Assembly: GCA_001939145.1 (NCBI GenBank)
Contig: LSRX01000418.1
Span: 163,564 to 227,563, forward strand
Origin: Symbiodinium microadriaticum
Lineage: Eukaryota; Sar; Dinophyceae; Suessiales; Symbiodiniaceae
Length of the DNA: 64,000 bases
Direction: 5' to 3'
The translations under genes were made by a program, and so were the position numbers. How positions within the stretch are numbered: position 1 is the first letter of the stretch; each line of letters begins with the position of its first letter. Of the stretch, positions 1-11,047 are shown piece by piece. A model generated the notes under the pieces. That model made no database searches, was not told the origin of the DNA, and saw only the letters and a program-made list of their open reading frames with translations.

Positions 1-13
1 GGGGGGGGGGGGG
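1..13. repeat. Poly-G run at window edge
   Basis: Thirteen consecutive G residues open the window. It may be a genuine homopolymer or an assembly edge artefact. Confidence 0.8.
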
Positions 14-88
14 TGAACCGGGATCATGTATTTTCGGGCCTTAGGGCTTAGCGCTGAGAGTTTGAGATGAGTTGGCGGCTCCACAATA

Positions 89-197
89 CTTGGAGGTTCA
101 TGGGTAATTGTAAGTAGTAAAAGCATAGTTACAGCCTAGATTATTTAGAGGACTTATAATTATAAACCCTACTTATAACGACCCATGAACCTCGAAG
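89..197. mobile_element. Foldback (MITE-like) element, family 1
   Basis: The ends are inverted copies: the left arm reads CTTGGAGGTTCATGGGT and the right arm is its complement with one mismatch (ACCCATGAACCTCGAAG). The interior is AT-rich and contains partial TATAAGTAGG/CCTACTTATA arms. Related copies lie at 9178-9278, 43130-43220, 19572-19797 and, weakly, 41440-41525. There is no coding capacity, so this would be a non-autonomous element. Confidence 0.75.
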
Positions 198-1845
198 CAA
201 AAGCGCAAAGTCGGTAAGAGTCACAACTTGTACTGCAAAACCCTTCCCGCTGGAGCCTCCCTTCTCGCATATCTTCTGGCCTGATCAGTTTAAGTTCTGG
301 GTGTTTAAGGTTTGGGGTCTAGGGTTTAGGGGTTTAGACTTTGATACAAGGGCCTTCAGACTTAGCACAGCGTTCGGGGATATATTAAAGTATACGTAGA
401 TTTATGCTATGCAAGCCTGAGGAATACTACTGGTACTCGTAGTGATTCAGAGCCCTACATTATGAGCCTGGCATGTGATTTTGCACTTCCGGGCTTGTTT
501 GCAGCTAGAGGTGTCAGCACACCGTAGGTGAATGAGAGTGTGAGGATCTGGCCAGAGTTGGAGATGCTTGAGCTCAAGCCGGAGCCCGAGTCTAGTCGTT
601 TTTGTCTTCGGTTCAGGGCTTACTGATGCCTACTGCCTCGTGGGGCATGACATCAGGACCTTCACTGTGCGTCAGCAGGTGTCGGGCAGAAGTGCGAGTG
701 GCGCTTGTTGGGCTTCGGCTCTGGGAGAACCCAGATGCACAAGAGCAGCTGGCAAGACAGTTTGGGTCCTGCTGTAAGCAGGCTTTCGGGGATTTCAGGT
801 TTAGGAGTCGGGGCAGCGGGTTTTCTGAGTGCTAAACCTCAAGCATTTAAACCCCCTACACTCCTAAACCCAGTAGCTCGGAACCCTAAACCCCAAACCT
901 AAAAACCCCTAATTTGCCAGCTTCACAGCCGGCAAGTATCAGCTTGCATCATGCATTTGACGCCTGCCTCGCTCGACAAGCAAGCTAGCAGAAGGGGCTC
1001 TGCCTGGGCAGGCAAGGAAAGTTCCGGAATCCCTGCACTGCACCCCGTAGTTGCTTTTTTTTCTGATGGGACCAAAAAACGATTCCCTGATACTGCCTAG
1101 AAAAGTATATCTTCTACAGACCCTACTCATAAAGATTATAAGGCCCACCTACTAGTTGGACAAGGGGTCTTCTGAAACCCGTGGACGACCAGAACCCCCA
1201 AAGGTCTAAGTCCTTTCGATTTGGGGGTGTTAGTTCATCGGTCATGCAGGGTTAGGTCTAGCCGAGTCTAGCCACCTATGCAAGGAAATGATTCTGTTAA
1301 TTATTGTAGACGGTTCGAACGTCATTAGAGTTTCGAACCGGCACACATCCCCTAAATCCTAAACCCTTAACATCCTCAGCACTTCCCCATGTTCAAGCAA
1401 AGCATTCCCAGCCTTGTTCAGCAGACCAAACCAGGAACATTATTGGGTTTAGGGTTCAGGGAATTAAATAGATGCATGCGGCGAGCCTTCCATATCATGT
1501 CATTGCTGAGCCCTGATTAGCAACATCCCTTCCTTGGGATTCTCATTCTACGGCTCTAGGCGAGTTAGACGAGTGGGGTTTAAAATCAGGGGAGTTTCCC
1601 AAATCAGGTCGCAGGACACTGTGACTCTCGAAGCGTTGTGCAAAGCGCGTGCCCGAGCCCAAGCGCAAAACTGCTGCTAAAGACCAAGCCACAAGCAAGG
1701 CTAGGGCAGCTCCAGATGCAAGAAGGGCTGCAGCATTTCATCTTGCATCTTCTGTGAAGAAGGGAAACCATGCACTTCCTTCTTTTACAGGGGCCTTGGA
1801 CAATGAACATGGGGATTATGTTCTCTTTATGCGGGGACTACATAA
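198..1845. other. Gene-free stretch with scattered telomere-type heptamers
   Basis: I see no supported gene. Short degenerate TTTAGGG or CCCTAAA runs occur near 300-340, 830-905, 1355-1375 and 1445-1460. An open frame at 1649-1945 begins with GTG, not ATG, and runs across the left boundary of the large duplicated block, so I do not call it. Confidence 0.6.
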
Positions 1846-2100
1846 GGCGGTACTACTCCTAATTATTCAGAGCCCTGTACTACCTTTCCACAAACATGAA
1901 AACTTGTTTTCGGTCGCCGCCGGAGTCGGCACACTCCTAAGATAACCAAAATTAAGTACGAAGCACGAAAGGAATCTCAAGATTCTGTTCCGGGTTTAGT
2001 CTACGCCGGACTTACACAAGCTTAGGCTCTAAGACTTAACAGACCACGAGAAAGACCGAAACTATCTGTTAAAGCACTTTCCTAGACCCTGAACTACTGC

Positions 2101-2360
2101 ACCTGTAGACCCTTACCCATACCTAAACCCCTTGTGCTGAATTCTGAAACGGTTATACCCTAATCCCTGGTCCCAAGCCTGGCCCTAAACCCTGAATCCT
2201 GAACCCCAAACTTGCGCTACGTGATATCCGGAACCAAAAGCACCATCATATCCCTAAAACCCGAACCCATGTAGGCCGTAACCCCAAAATCTTGAATCCG
2301 ACTTTAACCCTTTTCCGTCAATCCCAACCCTTTCCCTAAATCCGAAACCCATTATCCCGT
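2101..2360. repeat. Degenerate CCCTAAA tract in copy A
   Basis: Drifted heptamers (CCCTAAACC, ACCCTGAACC, CCCAAACC) run for about 260 bp. The opposite-strand form (TTTAGGGG, TTAGGGTTTAGGG) follows at about 2590-2730. The same pair is present in copy B at about 11300-11560 and 11690-11870, so it predates the duplication. Confidence 0.7.
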
Positions 2361-3315
2361 AAAGCCCTGCAGCCCAAATCATGAGGACAGGGCTTTGCTG
2401 AGCTCTGGGGCCACTGCCGAAGCCGGACTTCCTGTTGCTTCAGACGGCATCGTACCCGCCTTCGGTGCTTGGGGATTTAATGGGCTTGTGGCTTGAGGGG
2501 TTTGGCCTTACCGGTGTAAGATTTGGCGATTGGGGGTTGAGGGCTTTGGCGGTTTTGTTTAGTGTTTGCTCGAGGCTGGCAAGGTATGTTTTTGGTTTAG
2601 GGGTTAGGGATGTAGTGGTTTAAGGTACGTGTGGTCAGGGGCGTTTGGGTTTCGGACCCTCGAATCATCTTTTTCCTGACTGAGAGGAACTAACTAGGAG
2701 CTTTAGTTTGGGGCGTGGGTTAGGGTTTAGGGTCTAGATGGGCTTACGGTAGGGTTCTTGGCAAAAGGTTTTGGGTTGGGGGTTTTGATGGCTTTTTCAC
2801 TTCAGGTTTCCCTGGCCAGACACCCCCAAGAAAACTAGGTCCCAACGCGCTTTGCCTCATCAGGGACAAAAAGCAAACCCCTGCGCCCAAGTGCCAAAGC
2901 AAACCGCCGTACCATGCCTCAAAGGTCAGAGCTGCTAATACTGGGCTCTTTTCTACAGACTTTCAGAGAAGTTGTGAAAGTGCCTTGCAGTAAACTTATG
3001 CGCTCGAGTATTTTCAATTTCCAGTTTTAGTTGTTCGTCAAGAACCCAGTACACACAACCGATGCATGTTGTAGGAGGGATCTGAACCTGTCATCGTGGA
3101 CTTATTCCCATCGCCTCCGGGGGCTGGAAGATAAAGAGCGCACGGTATGAAACTCCACAGACCCCTCGGCAAGCCTTATAAATGCTTAACGTGGTGTTCG
3201 GAAAACTCAATTACAAGCCTTCTCTTCAGCTGCTTCTGCCCAACCAGCCGCAGCATCACTCTCTGCCACCAGCGACGCGATCCTGTGAACCCTTAGGGTC
3301 CAAGTAATAGTATAG

Positions 3316-3445
3316 TAACGTGTATACTTTTGGGGCCACTGCTATTGTTATCATTACTAGTATCATTACCATGGTTACTAGTATATTATTAGCTACTACT
3401 AGTACTATTAGTACTACTACTTTTATTATTACTACTATAATACGG
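3316..3445. repeat. AT-rich triplet tract (ATT/ACT)
   Basis: Degenerate TTA/CTA/TAG triplets such as TATTAGTACTACTAC. The matching tract in copy B is shorter (about 12547-12655). Confidence 0.7.
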
Positions 3446-3840
3446 GTCGAACTAGCTACTATATTGGTACCTAGACCCTTTGAGGAAGGAACGTACAAAG
3501 CCGGGCCTTGCTCGACGGCGCTTGTCTGTATTGCTCTTCGTCTGGTTTACTGAGCGAGTGACTGAGGGACTGAGGGAGCGAGTGGGGGGGTGAGTGAAAA
3601 ATGGACGGACGTGGAGTTGAGTGGAGTGGAGCGGAGTTGAGTGGAGTGGTGAGTCAGTGAAGTGGAGCGTGGCTGACTGCGGTGGGCGAGCAAGTACGTA
3701 TGCATGCAGGTAAGCAAGCAAGCAGATACGTAAGTGAATGTTTTCAGTGAACATCTGTGACTATGTGTAGGTGCATGTATGCATAAGAGCTGTTATGCAC
3801 GTGTATGTGTGTGGGTTTTTCCCTTGCGCATTGCATACGT

Positions 3841-4085
3841 AGGTAGGTAGGTAGGTAGGTAGGTAGGTAGGTAGGCAGGTAGGCAGGTAGGCAGGTAGGC
3901 AGGTAGGCAGGTAGGCAGGTAGGCAGGTAGGCAGGTAGGCAGGTAGGGTAGGCAGGTAGGTAGGTAGGTAGGTAGGTAGGTAGACAGGTAGGTAGGTAGG
4001 TAGGTAGGTAGGTAGGCAGGTAGGTGGGAAGGAAGGTAAGGTAAGTAGGTAGGTGGGTAGGTAGGTGGGTAGGTGGAGGTAGTTA
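3841..4085 (+). repeat. AGGT/AGGC tetranucleotide microsatellite
   Basis: About 245 bp of GTAGGTAGGTAGG units with interspersed GGCA variants. It is absent from copy B, which has only a few AAGC/AAGT tetramers at the equivalent point, so it expanded in or was lost from one copy. The open frames across it on both strands are repeat translations. Confidence 0.95.
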
Positions 4086-4092
4086 GCTAGGT

Positions 4093-4143
4093 ATGCATGC
4101 ATGCATGCATGCATGCATGCATGCATGCATGCATGCATGCATG
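4093..4143 (+). repeat. (GCAT)n microsatellite
   Basis: About twelve perfect GCAT units follow directly after the AGGT tract. GCAT is self-complementary, so the tract can form a hairpin. Confidence 0.95.
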
Positions 4144-5335
4144 TATGTATGTACGTATGTGTGCAGCATTTATGGTCCAGGCGAAGCTGCGCCATCACTT
4201 GTTGAAACTCCTGGCGTTACTGGTACATCAAACGGGTTCGACATGTCAGCAGCCACCTGCAGATGGATTGTGGCGTTCAAGCGTCGGACCTTGAGGCTAT
4301 AGTCTCATGCCTCAGGGTTTAGGGTTTCAAACGATTGGCCTAAGGATTGGGGCAAAGCGTCAGAGGCCAAATACACAAAATGAACGGTCCAACGTCTCAA
4401 GCCAAAGGCCTTGCCCACTTCACTACTATTCGAGTCACTTGCTCAAACCAAGTCCCCAAATCCTAAAGCCTGCTCTAAACTCCAAGACACACACGCAAGC
4501 TTCAAACCCATGGCTTTGACCCAAATTTCACATCCTGAAGTACGCAGCTCTAAACCCGAAAATCCGAAAGTGATCCAGCCCAAACTCTCAGGCGCCAACA
4601 GCTAGAATAGGGTGTTGCAGAGCATACACTCTGATTTATTTTAATCATAAACTATTGCCAGCCATTATACACACCACAAGACCTCCTTTGTAAGCCCTCC
4701 CTGGAACCTAAATAATAAAGCCTAAAACATAAGTCCTAAACCCTCATGACGCCCCAAGGAGAATCTCCTCGCGCAGGCGTGCAAAGCCTGAAGCTCTACC
4801 TGCTCTTGGAGGCTATTGGCGCAGGATTGAAAGCGTAGGATCTTGTGTTTGTAGGTTTTATAGGGCTTAGGAATAAGGGTTTAGGATTCAGGATTCTAGG
4901 CTGGAGCTAGTATAGGGTTTGGGGTCGAGGCCAGAGATAGTTTAGGCTTTAAGGTCTTAGGGTCCAGAGTGTATTTGCAGGGTTAGTTTCGGACTTTAGG
5001 GATTAGGGCCTGATTAGGGTTTAGGTATTGCCTTTCTGAACGAGGATGTACTTTCCAGCTGCTTGATAGCTTCACCTGCCAGAAGACAGATTTTGCGGAG
5101 CGTTTAGAGGTGCTTCGACTCTCACACTCGGCAATGCTAGACTGCGAGAAGGGTTCAGCCCCGAATCCACACCCCCTCCTCATCTCAATACAGCCACAGA
5201 CGTCTCATACTATTGTTCCCAAAACTTTGCGCTGCCGTGCTCCGGAACCGCCAGTAGATGGGGGGAAGGCTTGCGGTGGCATCTGTGAAGCCTGCCAATA
5301 GATGGGGAACAACACTTTGGCCACGTGACGTCGTG

Positions 5336-5455
5336 GTTTCCTGGTGGTTCTCCTGGTGGTTCTCCTGGTGGTGTCTTCAGGTCTCCTGTCGGCTCCTGGT
5401 GGTCGTCATGGTGATGGTTGTGGTCGCGTCGGTCGTCACGGTCGTCGCGGTGCCC
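5336..5455 (+). repeat. TGGTGG-rich minisatellite in copy A
   Basis: Units of CTGGTGGTTCTC are repeated three times here and twice in copy B (about 14229-14350), followed by GGTCGTCACGGTCGTCGCGG-like repeats in both. The copies differ by whole repeat units, which is replication slippage behaviour. Confidence 0.75.
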
Positions 5456-6148
5456 TGTCACTGTTTGGGGGTTTGCACTGGCAGAACTACTCTCTGCAGA
5501 CCTACAATCCTACACCACTACAGCACCAGTCCTAGAGGTTCCACGGCACTACAGTACTCCAGTTGGATCACCATCAACACCAACATCTTTATTGCATGCT
5601 GGATCAGCAGGACATCCAAACCCTAAACCTTAATCCACCAGCTTCCGCCGCAACCCTTTTTACACAGCCTTGATCGGAGCTCGCCAGGCTACAGAAACCC
5701 GAAACACTAATCCAACAGCTTCCACCGAAACCCTAAACCTTAAACCCTAAGCCCTAAAACCCTTTCAGAAGGCCTCAGCCTCTTCGGGAGCGTCCTTGGG
5801 CGTCTCGAGGTCCTCGAGATAGGATGTAGGGTTTTGAGAGGCTGTGTATTACAAGTAAACGGTCACTATAAGGGATATATTGTTTAATTACTATTACTAC
5901 TATTATTGTGCCGATTATTGTGATTATTACCGTTATGACGATTGTTAACCATTATGATCATGACTGCCATTATTGATCTTTTTGAGATGTGCGGAAGCAA
6001 CCCGTCGAGGATCAAGGCATTTAAGGCCTGAGGTAAACACTGCCTCCGGCATGCTTGTAAGCTTGTCAAGGGGGCCATGCCAAGAAAAGCAACGGGTTCA
6101 ATCTTCTCCTGTTGTCTTCAGACTCGACAGCCAAAGTCCCTAAGTTGT

Positions 6149-7984
6149 CCATCTCCATCAAACTATAATGGTTAACAAAAATATCTACGCTGGAGACCAC
6201 TGCTTTCTTTATTAAGAGGTCCATATACATCTTAGCGGTAAGGCTACATCAGCCGGGATCGGACTGCCTGGCACCACAAACCTCGAGGGGGGTAGCCTGG
6301 CTGCCTTTGGGGGGGCCCGTAGTGAAGGAACTAAGCTTTAGGGTTTAAGGCTTTTGTGCATTATGGGGTCTAGGTGGGAATAACATTCCACCCTGAGCCA
6401 GACACGCCAAGTCCCTTGGGAAGTTTTGCAGCTTTGCGGTTTAGGTTCGTGAGCATAGACTAAGAACTGTTTTGGGACTTGACAGAAAGTTTGGGGTGTT
6501 TGTTATGAGCAGTCGAGGTGTTTTGCGATCTGTTTTGCCCCGCGAGTAGCCTCAAGCGACAGCACACAAGATGTTCCTGTCACACCCTTCCATGAGCAAG
6601 TGCTTCACTCGGCAGATACGGTGAAATGGCTCTGCCGCTGAAGGGGACTACCGCGATCCTCAGTATCGTTTCTGCACAGAAGGCTAAGTACAGTGAGTGA
6701 ATTACAGCTCGTATGGTACAGCAACGGTCGCCTCCGTTGCCCACTCATTTAATTTGTAGACCCACTCGCTTTCCTGTGACAGCAGAACGAAAGTCGGGTT
6801 GTACAAAGTACATTTAAAGAAGCGAGGTTTCCGGATTCAGTGAAGGGACTGGATATGGCTATGGGCATCTACGTTGATAAGTATGACGATGAGGACGAAA
6901 CCTCAATGCGACCTCTCTGAGCAAAGCGAACAGAAAAATTCTTTCACTCTCTACAGAACATGCTATCATATCATAGAACCCCTATGCGAAACCGCTATAG
7001 AAAACTTTCAAGAACCCTTAAATTACATACCCTAAACCCTCAACCTTAAACGCTAAATCCTAAACACAGGTACGCTAAATCCTAAACACAGGTTGGCACA
7101 ATGCCGGTATAGCACGGCTGTAGCTTGGCGGCTAGGAGTTTTCCTAGCGAGCTCGCCAGTCCGCACCGCCCTGCCGCAACACGGACACCTGCTTGACGAT
7201 TTTGTAGTGGATGAGTGGGACAGTGCGCACAAAGAGGAGCCGATAACACGTCCCAAACAAGGGGAGGAGATACGACCCAGTGTTGTAGACCTGAGCAAAC
7301 TCCCAAGATGGCCCTAAGTAGTGGGGGTTTCGGGCTTAGTGGGATCCTCCTTACGGAAGGTATCCAATTCCCATGGCACCCGGAAACCCTACACCCCTAA
7401 ACCCTAAGCCCAGTTTAACCCACCCCCCACCTTGAGGGACAGCCAACATGGGATGCTGTCGCCCGAGCGGGCTACGGCGTAATCCTGGCTACCTTCGACC
7501 GGCTTCACACCCATGCTCGGAGTCAACGTCACCTTAAAAACCAAAAGAGACTTGGGACTCCTTATACCTACGCCCCACAAGTATGTAGAATAATGGCCGT
7601 TCATAGGCGTTGGGCCATTTGTTTGCCTACTTGGGGGGGTTACTGTCAAGGAACCCTAAACCCTAAACGGTGCCATTGGTCCCTCAGGCACCTTGCTGAA
7701 GTCATAGAACTCTTGAGTTCCACTTGGGGCTTTTCGTACACACTCCGCCATAACAGCCTGCTTCTCCATGGATGCTTTGGTAGCTGTTGGCTCGTCGAAG
7801 CACTCATACTCTGCAGTGATCGTCACTTGTGCAAAGGGATAGCCATCATAACCTGACAGCAGGGTTGGGCGGCAAATTGGCTTCAGACTCCTTAGACTCC
7901 TTATCGATAAGGTCCCGGCAGCTCAGCATGTATCGGAGGCATGAGAGCCACTTGAGCACGAAATGGTTTGAAGCATCAATCAAA
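6149..7984. other. Gene-free spacer between the duplicated blocks, first part
   Basis: No supported gene. Short CCCTAAA runs lie at about 7020-7090, 7380-7410 and 7650-7670. A 14-bp tandem repeat (GGTACGCTAAATCC type) occurs near 7065-7092. An open frame at 7093-7317 on the plus strand has an acidic stretch, but nothing in it is recognisable. Confidence 0.55.
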
Positions 7985-8550
7985 TATTCGAATCTCTAAT
8001 ATTTCGAGAGCACATGCCAAGCAGCAACTGCCAAAGCATAAGCAGAAGCAACAACAACAGAAACAACAACGACCGCCGACGACGACCACACCGACACCGA
8101 CAGCAGCACAAGACACCAGACACCCGCACAAACACCAGCACCAGCACCACCACCGCCGCCACCACCGCCACCGCCGCACANCCACCACCACCTCCGCCGC
8201 CACCACCACCACCACCACCACCACCACCAACAACAACAACAACCACCGCAGCAACAGCAACAAAAACAGCAGCAGTGACAGCTCTAGCAACGGCAACAGC
8301 AGGCAACACCCAAAACAACGACGACGACAACAACCAAAACCGCAACCACAGCCACAACAACCAGAAGCACTACCACTACGACTACTAGCATTACTACTAC
8401 TGCTGCAACTATTGCTACGGCTACACTACTGCAATTGCAACAGCAACTGCAACAACAGCAACAGCAACAGCAGCAGCACAACACAACCAGCCAGCTCTAA
8501 AAGGAACCGAGCAAACAACAATAATGACAACAAGAACAACAGCCACTACC

Positions 8551-8581
<31 letters not shown>

Positions 8582-8675
8582 GCAGCAACAGCAACAGCAA
8601 CAACAACAACAACAACTACTACTACTACTACTACTACTATTACTACTGCTGCTACTGCTACTGCTGCTGCTGCTG

Positions 8676-8709
<34 letters not shown>

Positions 8710-8745
8710 AGGAGGCGGAGGAGGAGGAACTACGGGAGAAAGAGT
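7985..8745. repeat. Long degenerate trinucleotide tract (CAA/CCA/CAG/CTA)
   Basis: About 760 bp made almost entirely of triplets of the form CAN, ACN or TAC, ending in CTA/CTG runs and a short GGA tract. One undetermined base sits at 8181. All six frames are open over long distances because the tract has no stop-rich composition, so the apparent poly-Q/T/H/L proteins are not evidence of a gene. Confidence 0.9.
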
Positions 8746-9177
8746 GACCGCAGCTGCAACAGCAGCAGAGCAGCATTAGCCAACCTCGGTAGAACAAGCT
8801 TAAACCCACATGTCGGACCTGCTGCTCTGCGTGCAGTTCCCACCGTTTAAACATTGAGTCGGTTAAGCTGCCGTGAGCCTTATGTGGTCTGACTTGCTCT
8901 ACATGACATTGGCTGAAACCGTGTTAACATGTCTGAGCATTGAAATGTTTGAGCCTCCGAAAGACTCCCCGTGGCCACCAAGATGCAGAAGCATGGTTCG
9001 TTAACAAGGACTCTCATTCAATCCTAGATGCCTCTTTACTGAACTTGGGACCCTTGCGAACAGTTGAACTTTTGGTTGTTTCTTAGGGACTATAAAGCAA
9101 CCGAAAATTGAGCACTATTTATAAGTACCCCTAAGACCTCGCCGTAAGGGGTTGGAGTCAGGATCTTCGGTCTGGGG
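8746..9177. other. Gene-free stretch
   Basis: Ordinary-looking sequence with no motif I recognise. The minus strand is partly open around 8880-9000 but carries no identifiable domain. Confidence 0.4.
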
Positions 9178-9278
9178 TTGGAGGTTCATGGGTAGCTATA
9201 AGTAGGGCTGATAAGATTCCTTATAGGGGACTTGTAAGTCCACTTATAACTACCCATGACTACCCATGAACTTCCAAG
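9178..9278. mobile_element. Foldback (MITE-like) element, family 1
   Basis: The left arm TTGGAGGTTCATGGGTAG pairs with a right arm containing CTACCCATGAACTTCCAA. The right arm has a local duplication of CTACCCATGA. Its right end overlaps the 3' end of the minus-strand ORF 9260-9793 and supplies that ORF's stop codon. Confidence 0.75.
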
Positions 9279-9793
9279 AAGGGCTCTCTTTCAGCGCTTG
9301 GTCCGTCCCTGCCTGATACCGGGTCTGACACATCTCGCCAGCTTGTGAAGTCGAAGTTCTTTGACTCGGTTTGCCTGTGTATAACTTGATTATAAACCCT
9401 CCGGCCGCCACCGACTGCCTTCGACCCTTTCTTGAGGCCCACTGCGATGTGCTCGACGCTCGGTGCGGCACTATGCAACTGATGGAAAAGCTGCTGGAAG
9501 TCGGCATGTTCCATGTTGTCCTGTATGGCCTCCAATCCAACATTGACGGGGTCGGGTTGATCACGCAGGAAACATTGAAAGAAGACATGGACCAGAAAGA
9601 TGGCTACCAGCTGCATAACAATGATGTGCCACTTCTCTAGATCTTGACGACAAATTGCAACAATCAACAGCAGAGCCAGGAACTCTTCGAAAGCAAGCAT
9701 GAAAAAACTGCAGCCCAAGCCAGTGGAGCGCTTGCTTTCTTGGCCGGCACTCTCGGACAGGCATGCCTCTGCATCTGACTCCGAGCTACTCAT
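9260..9793 (-). CDS. Putative two-helix membrane protein, 3' end altered by a foldback element
   Basis: A 177-residue ORF starting at an ATG in a good context (GCGCCATGAG). The N-terminus is Ser/Glu-rich and acidic (residues 1-23). Two hydrophobic segments follow: about residues 30-48 (FFMLAFEEFLALLLIVAIC) and 55-75 (WHIIVMQLVAIFLVHVFFQ and on), separated by a short charged loop. The rest is a soluble tail of about 100 residues with acidic and His-rich parts. I recognise no family. The last residues (FLEVHG) are encoded by the inverted-repeat arm of the family 1 element at 9178-9278. The natural protein therefore probably continued differently, either through a splice before the element or because it was truncated. 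Composition and hydropathy look like real coding, and it may be a first exon. Confidence 0.45.
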   Translation of the reverse strand: MSSSESDAEACLSESAGQESKRSTGLGCSFFMLAFEEFLALLLIVAICRQDLEKWHIIVMQLVAIFLVHVFFQCFLRDQPDPVNVGLEAIQDNMEHADFQQLFHQLHSAAPSVEHIAVGLKKGSKAVGGGRRVYNQVIHRQTESKNFDFTSWRDVSDPVSGRDGPSAEREPFLEVHG

Positions 9794-11047
9794 GGCGCAG
9801 GTACCCGTACGTCTACGGTATGTGGCTGCGCACAGGAGTGCGAAGAACTCTTAGCGTGCTCTCGCTTCCGAGCCGGTGAAGCTGCGCCGAAGTTGGATCC
9901 ACTCTGGGTCCTTGCTAGGCAAGTCAGCACAGCAAGGAAACCCTATTATTTACTATAGATCCCTATGACGGCAACTTCAACTAACTTCATCTAACAAGAA
10001 GCCAATACTACTGCAAACCTGCGAATCACAAAGTGCATTTCGTATTCCCCATACCCAGGATTGTAGTACGTAAGTGTGGTTTCCATGTTTTCTTTTTCTT
10101 TACATGGGATGCTATCCATAAGATAGGTTTGTCTCAAAAGTCTTCTACAATTCAGGGTCCACGCAAACCGATTTATGTCTTTCAAGCTGGGCTGTCTTCC
10201 GCAGAGTAATCCCAAAGCACAACACCCAAGCTCTAAACCCAAAGGCCTGAAGCTAGAATACCTTTCTGGGAGGAGCCGAGAGGGCTTGCGGTGTAGGGTT
10301 TAGTGAAAAGCAACTTGACAGCGACCTACTCAGCTGGCAAGCAGTCATCCTTCACACTAGGATCCCGAATGCTGAGTGCTTTGCTGGATCGGGTAGGGCC
10401 GCCTTTAGTTGGAGAGGCACCTTGCGGGCCCCGACACAAAGGGCTCAAGCTTGTCATTCCCCCAGAGGGTCCATGTATACTACCATTATGAAATCAGGTG
10501 CCAAAAGGCCATATTCATCTGGTTTTGGGTCCTAATTCCATAATCGCAAGTTATATATGGACCCTCTTGTTTCGGACTGTCTTCACCTTAGACCCTGCAA
10601 AGCCCTACCACCAACGTCACACCCAAACCCTGAGGCGAGGAAGCCGAGAAATTGCGGCATCATCCATACACGGAATCCATTTCCAGCCAATTGTGGGTAC
10701 AACCGGGTTCAGGTCTGGAAAGCTTTGGTTCATGTCCTTGTGCTCGTGTGTCATCAGAACAGACGGAAACCCCCCCCCCCCAGGCCGTCTTCCTTTACTA
10801 TCATGAACGCCCACGACCCTTTCCGTTTTGTCCGTGCCTAAAGGCTCCAAGCTCAACCTGTGCGTCGTTGAACCCCGTAAACTCAAGGCCTGCTAAAATA
10901 AAGCCGTCCCCCTGACCCTGGTGTCATCCTGGGCTGATATAGAGTTGCGTGTTGGAAGCCGAAACGTGTGGTTTTCGGCTCCCCAAGTAATCGTGATAGA
11001 AGCAGGTGTAAATCTAGTGCATCGAACTCGGCCGTCCCCGCATATAT
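9794..11047. other. Gene-free spacer between the duplicated blocks, second part
   Basis: No gene supported. The sequence directly upstream of the minus-strand ORF (9794-9960) could be its leader. Several overlapping open frames at 10300-10915 on both strands have no recognisable content. Confidence 0.5.

Larger units (their letters stand above)
1846..6148 (+). repeat. Large duplicated block, copy A (about 4.3 kb)
   Basis: This block matches 11048-15031 in the same orientation, roughly 90 percent identical by eye outside indels. The left junction starts at GGCGGTACTACTCC (1846 here, 11048 in copy B). The right junction ends at CCCTAAGTTGT (6148 here, 15031 in copy B), after which the copies diverge abruptly. 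I found no terminal inverted or long terminal repeats at its ends and no conserved open frame. Copy A alone carries the microsatellite expansion at about 3740-4490 and lacks the 292-bp insertion of copy B. It could be a segmental duplication or two insertions of a long repeat family. Confidence 0.9.

Noticed and set aside
3841..4198. Proteins of repeated Tyr-Leu-Pro-Thr or Met-His-Ala-Cys
   Set aside because: Frames through the AGGT and GCAT microsatellites only.
4983..5183. ORF conserved in both duplicate copies (also 13542-14042)
   Set aside because: The similarity is explained by the DNA duplication. The 292-bp insertion and changes in the surrounding frame show no sign of protein-level constraint, and no domain is recognisable.
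7968..8747. 259-residue poly-Gln/Thr/His/Leu protein
   Set aside because: Translation of a triplet-repeat tract open in all frames. No unique sequence or domain.
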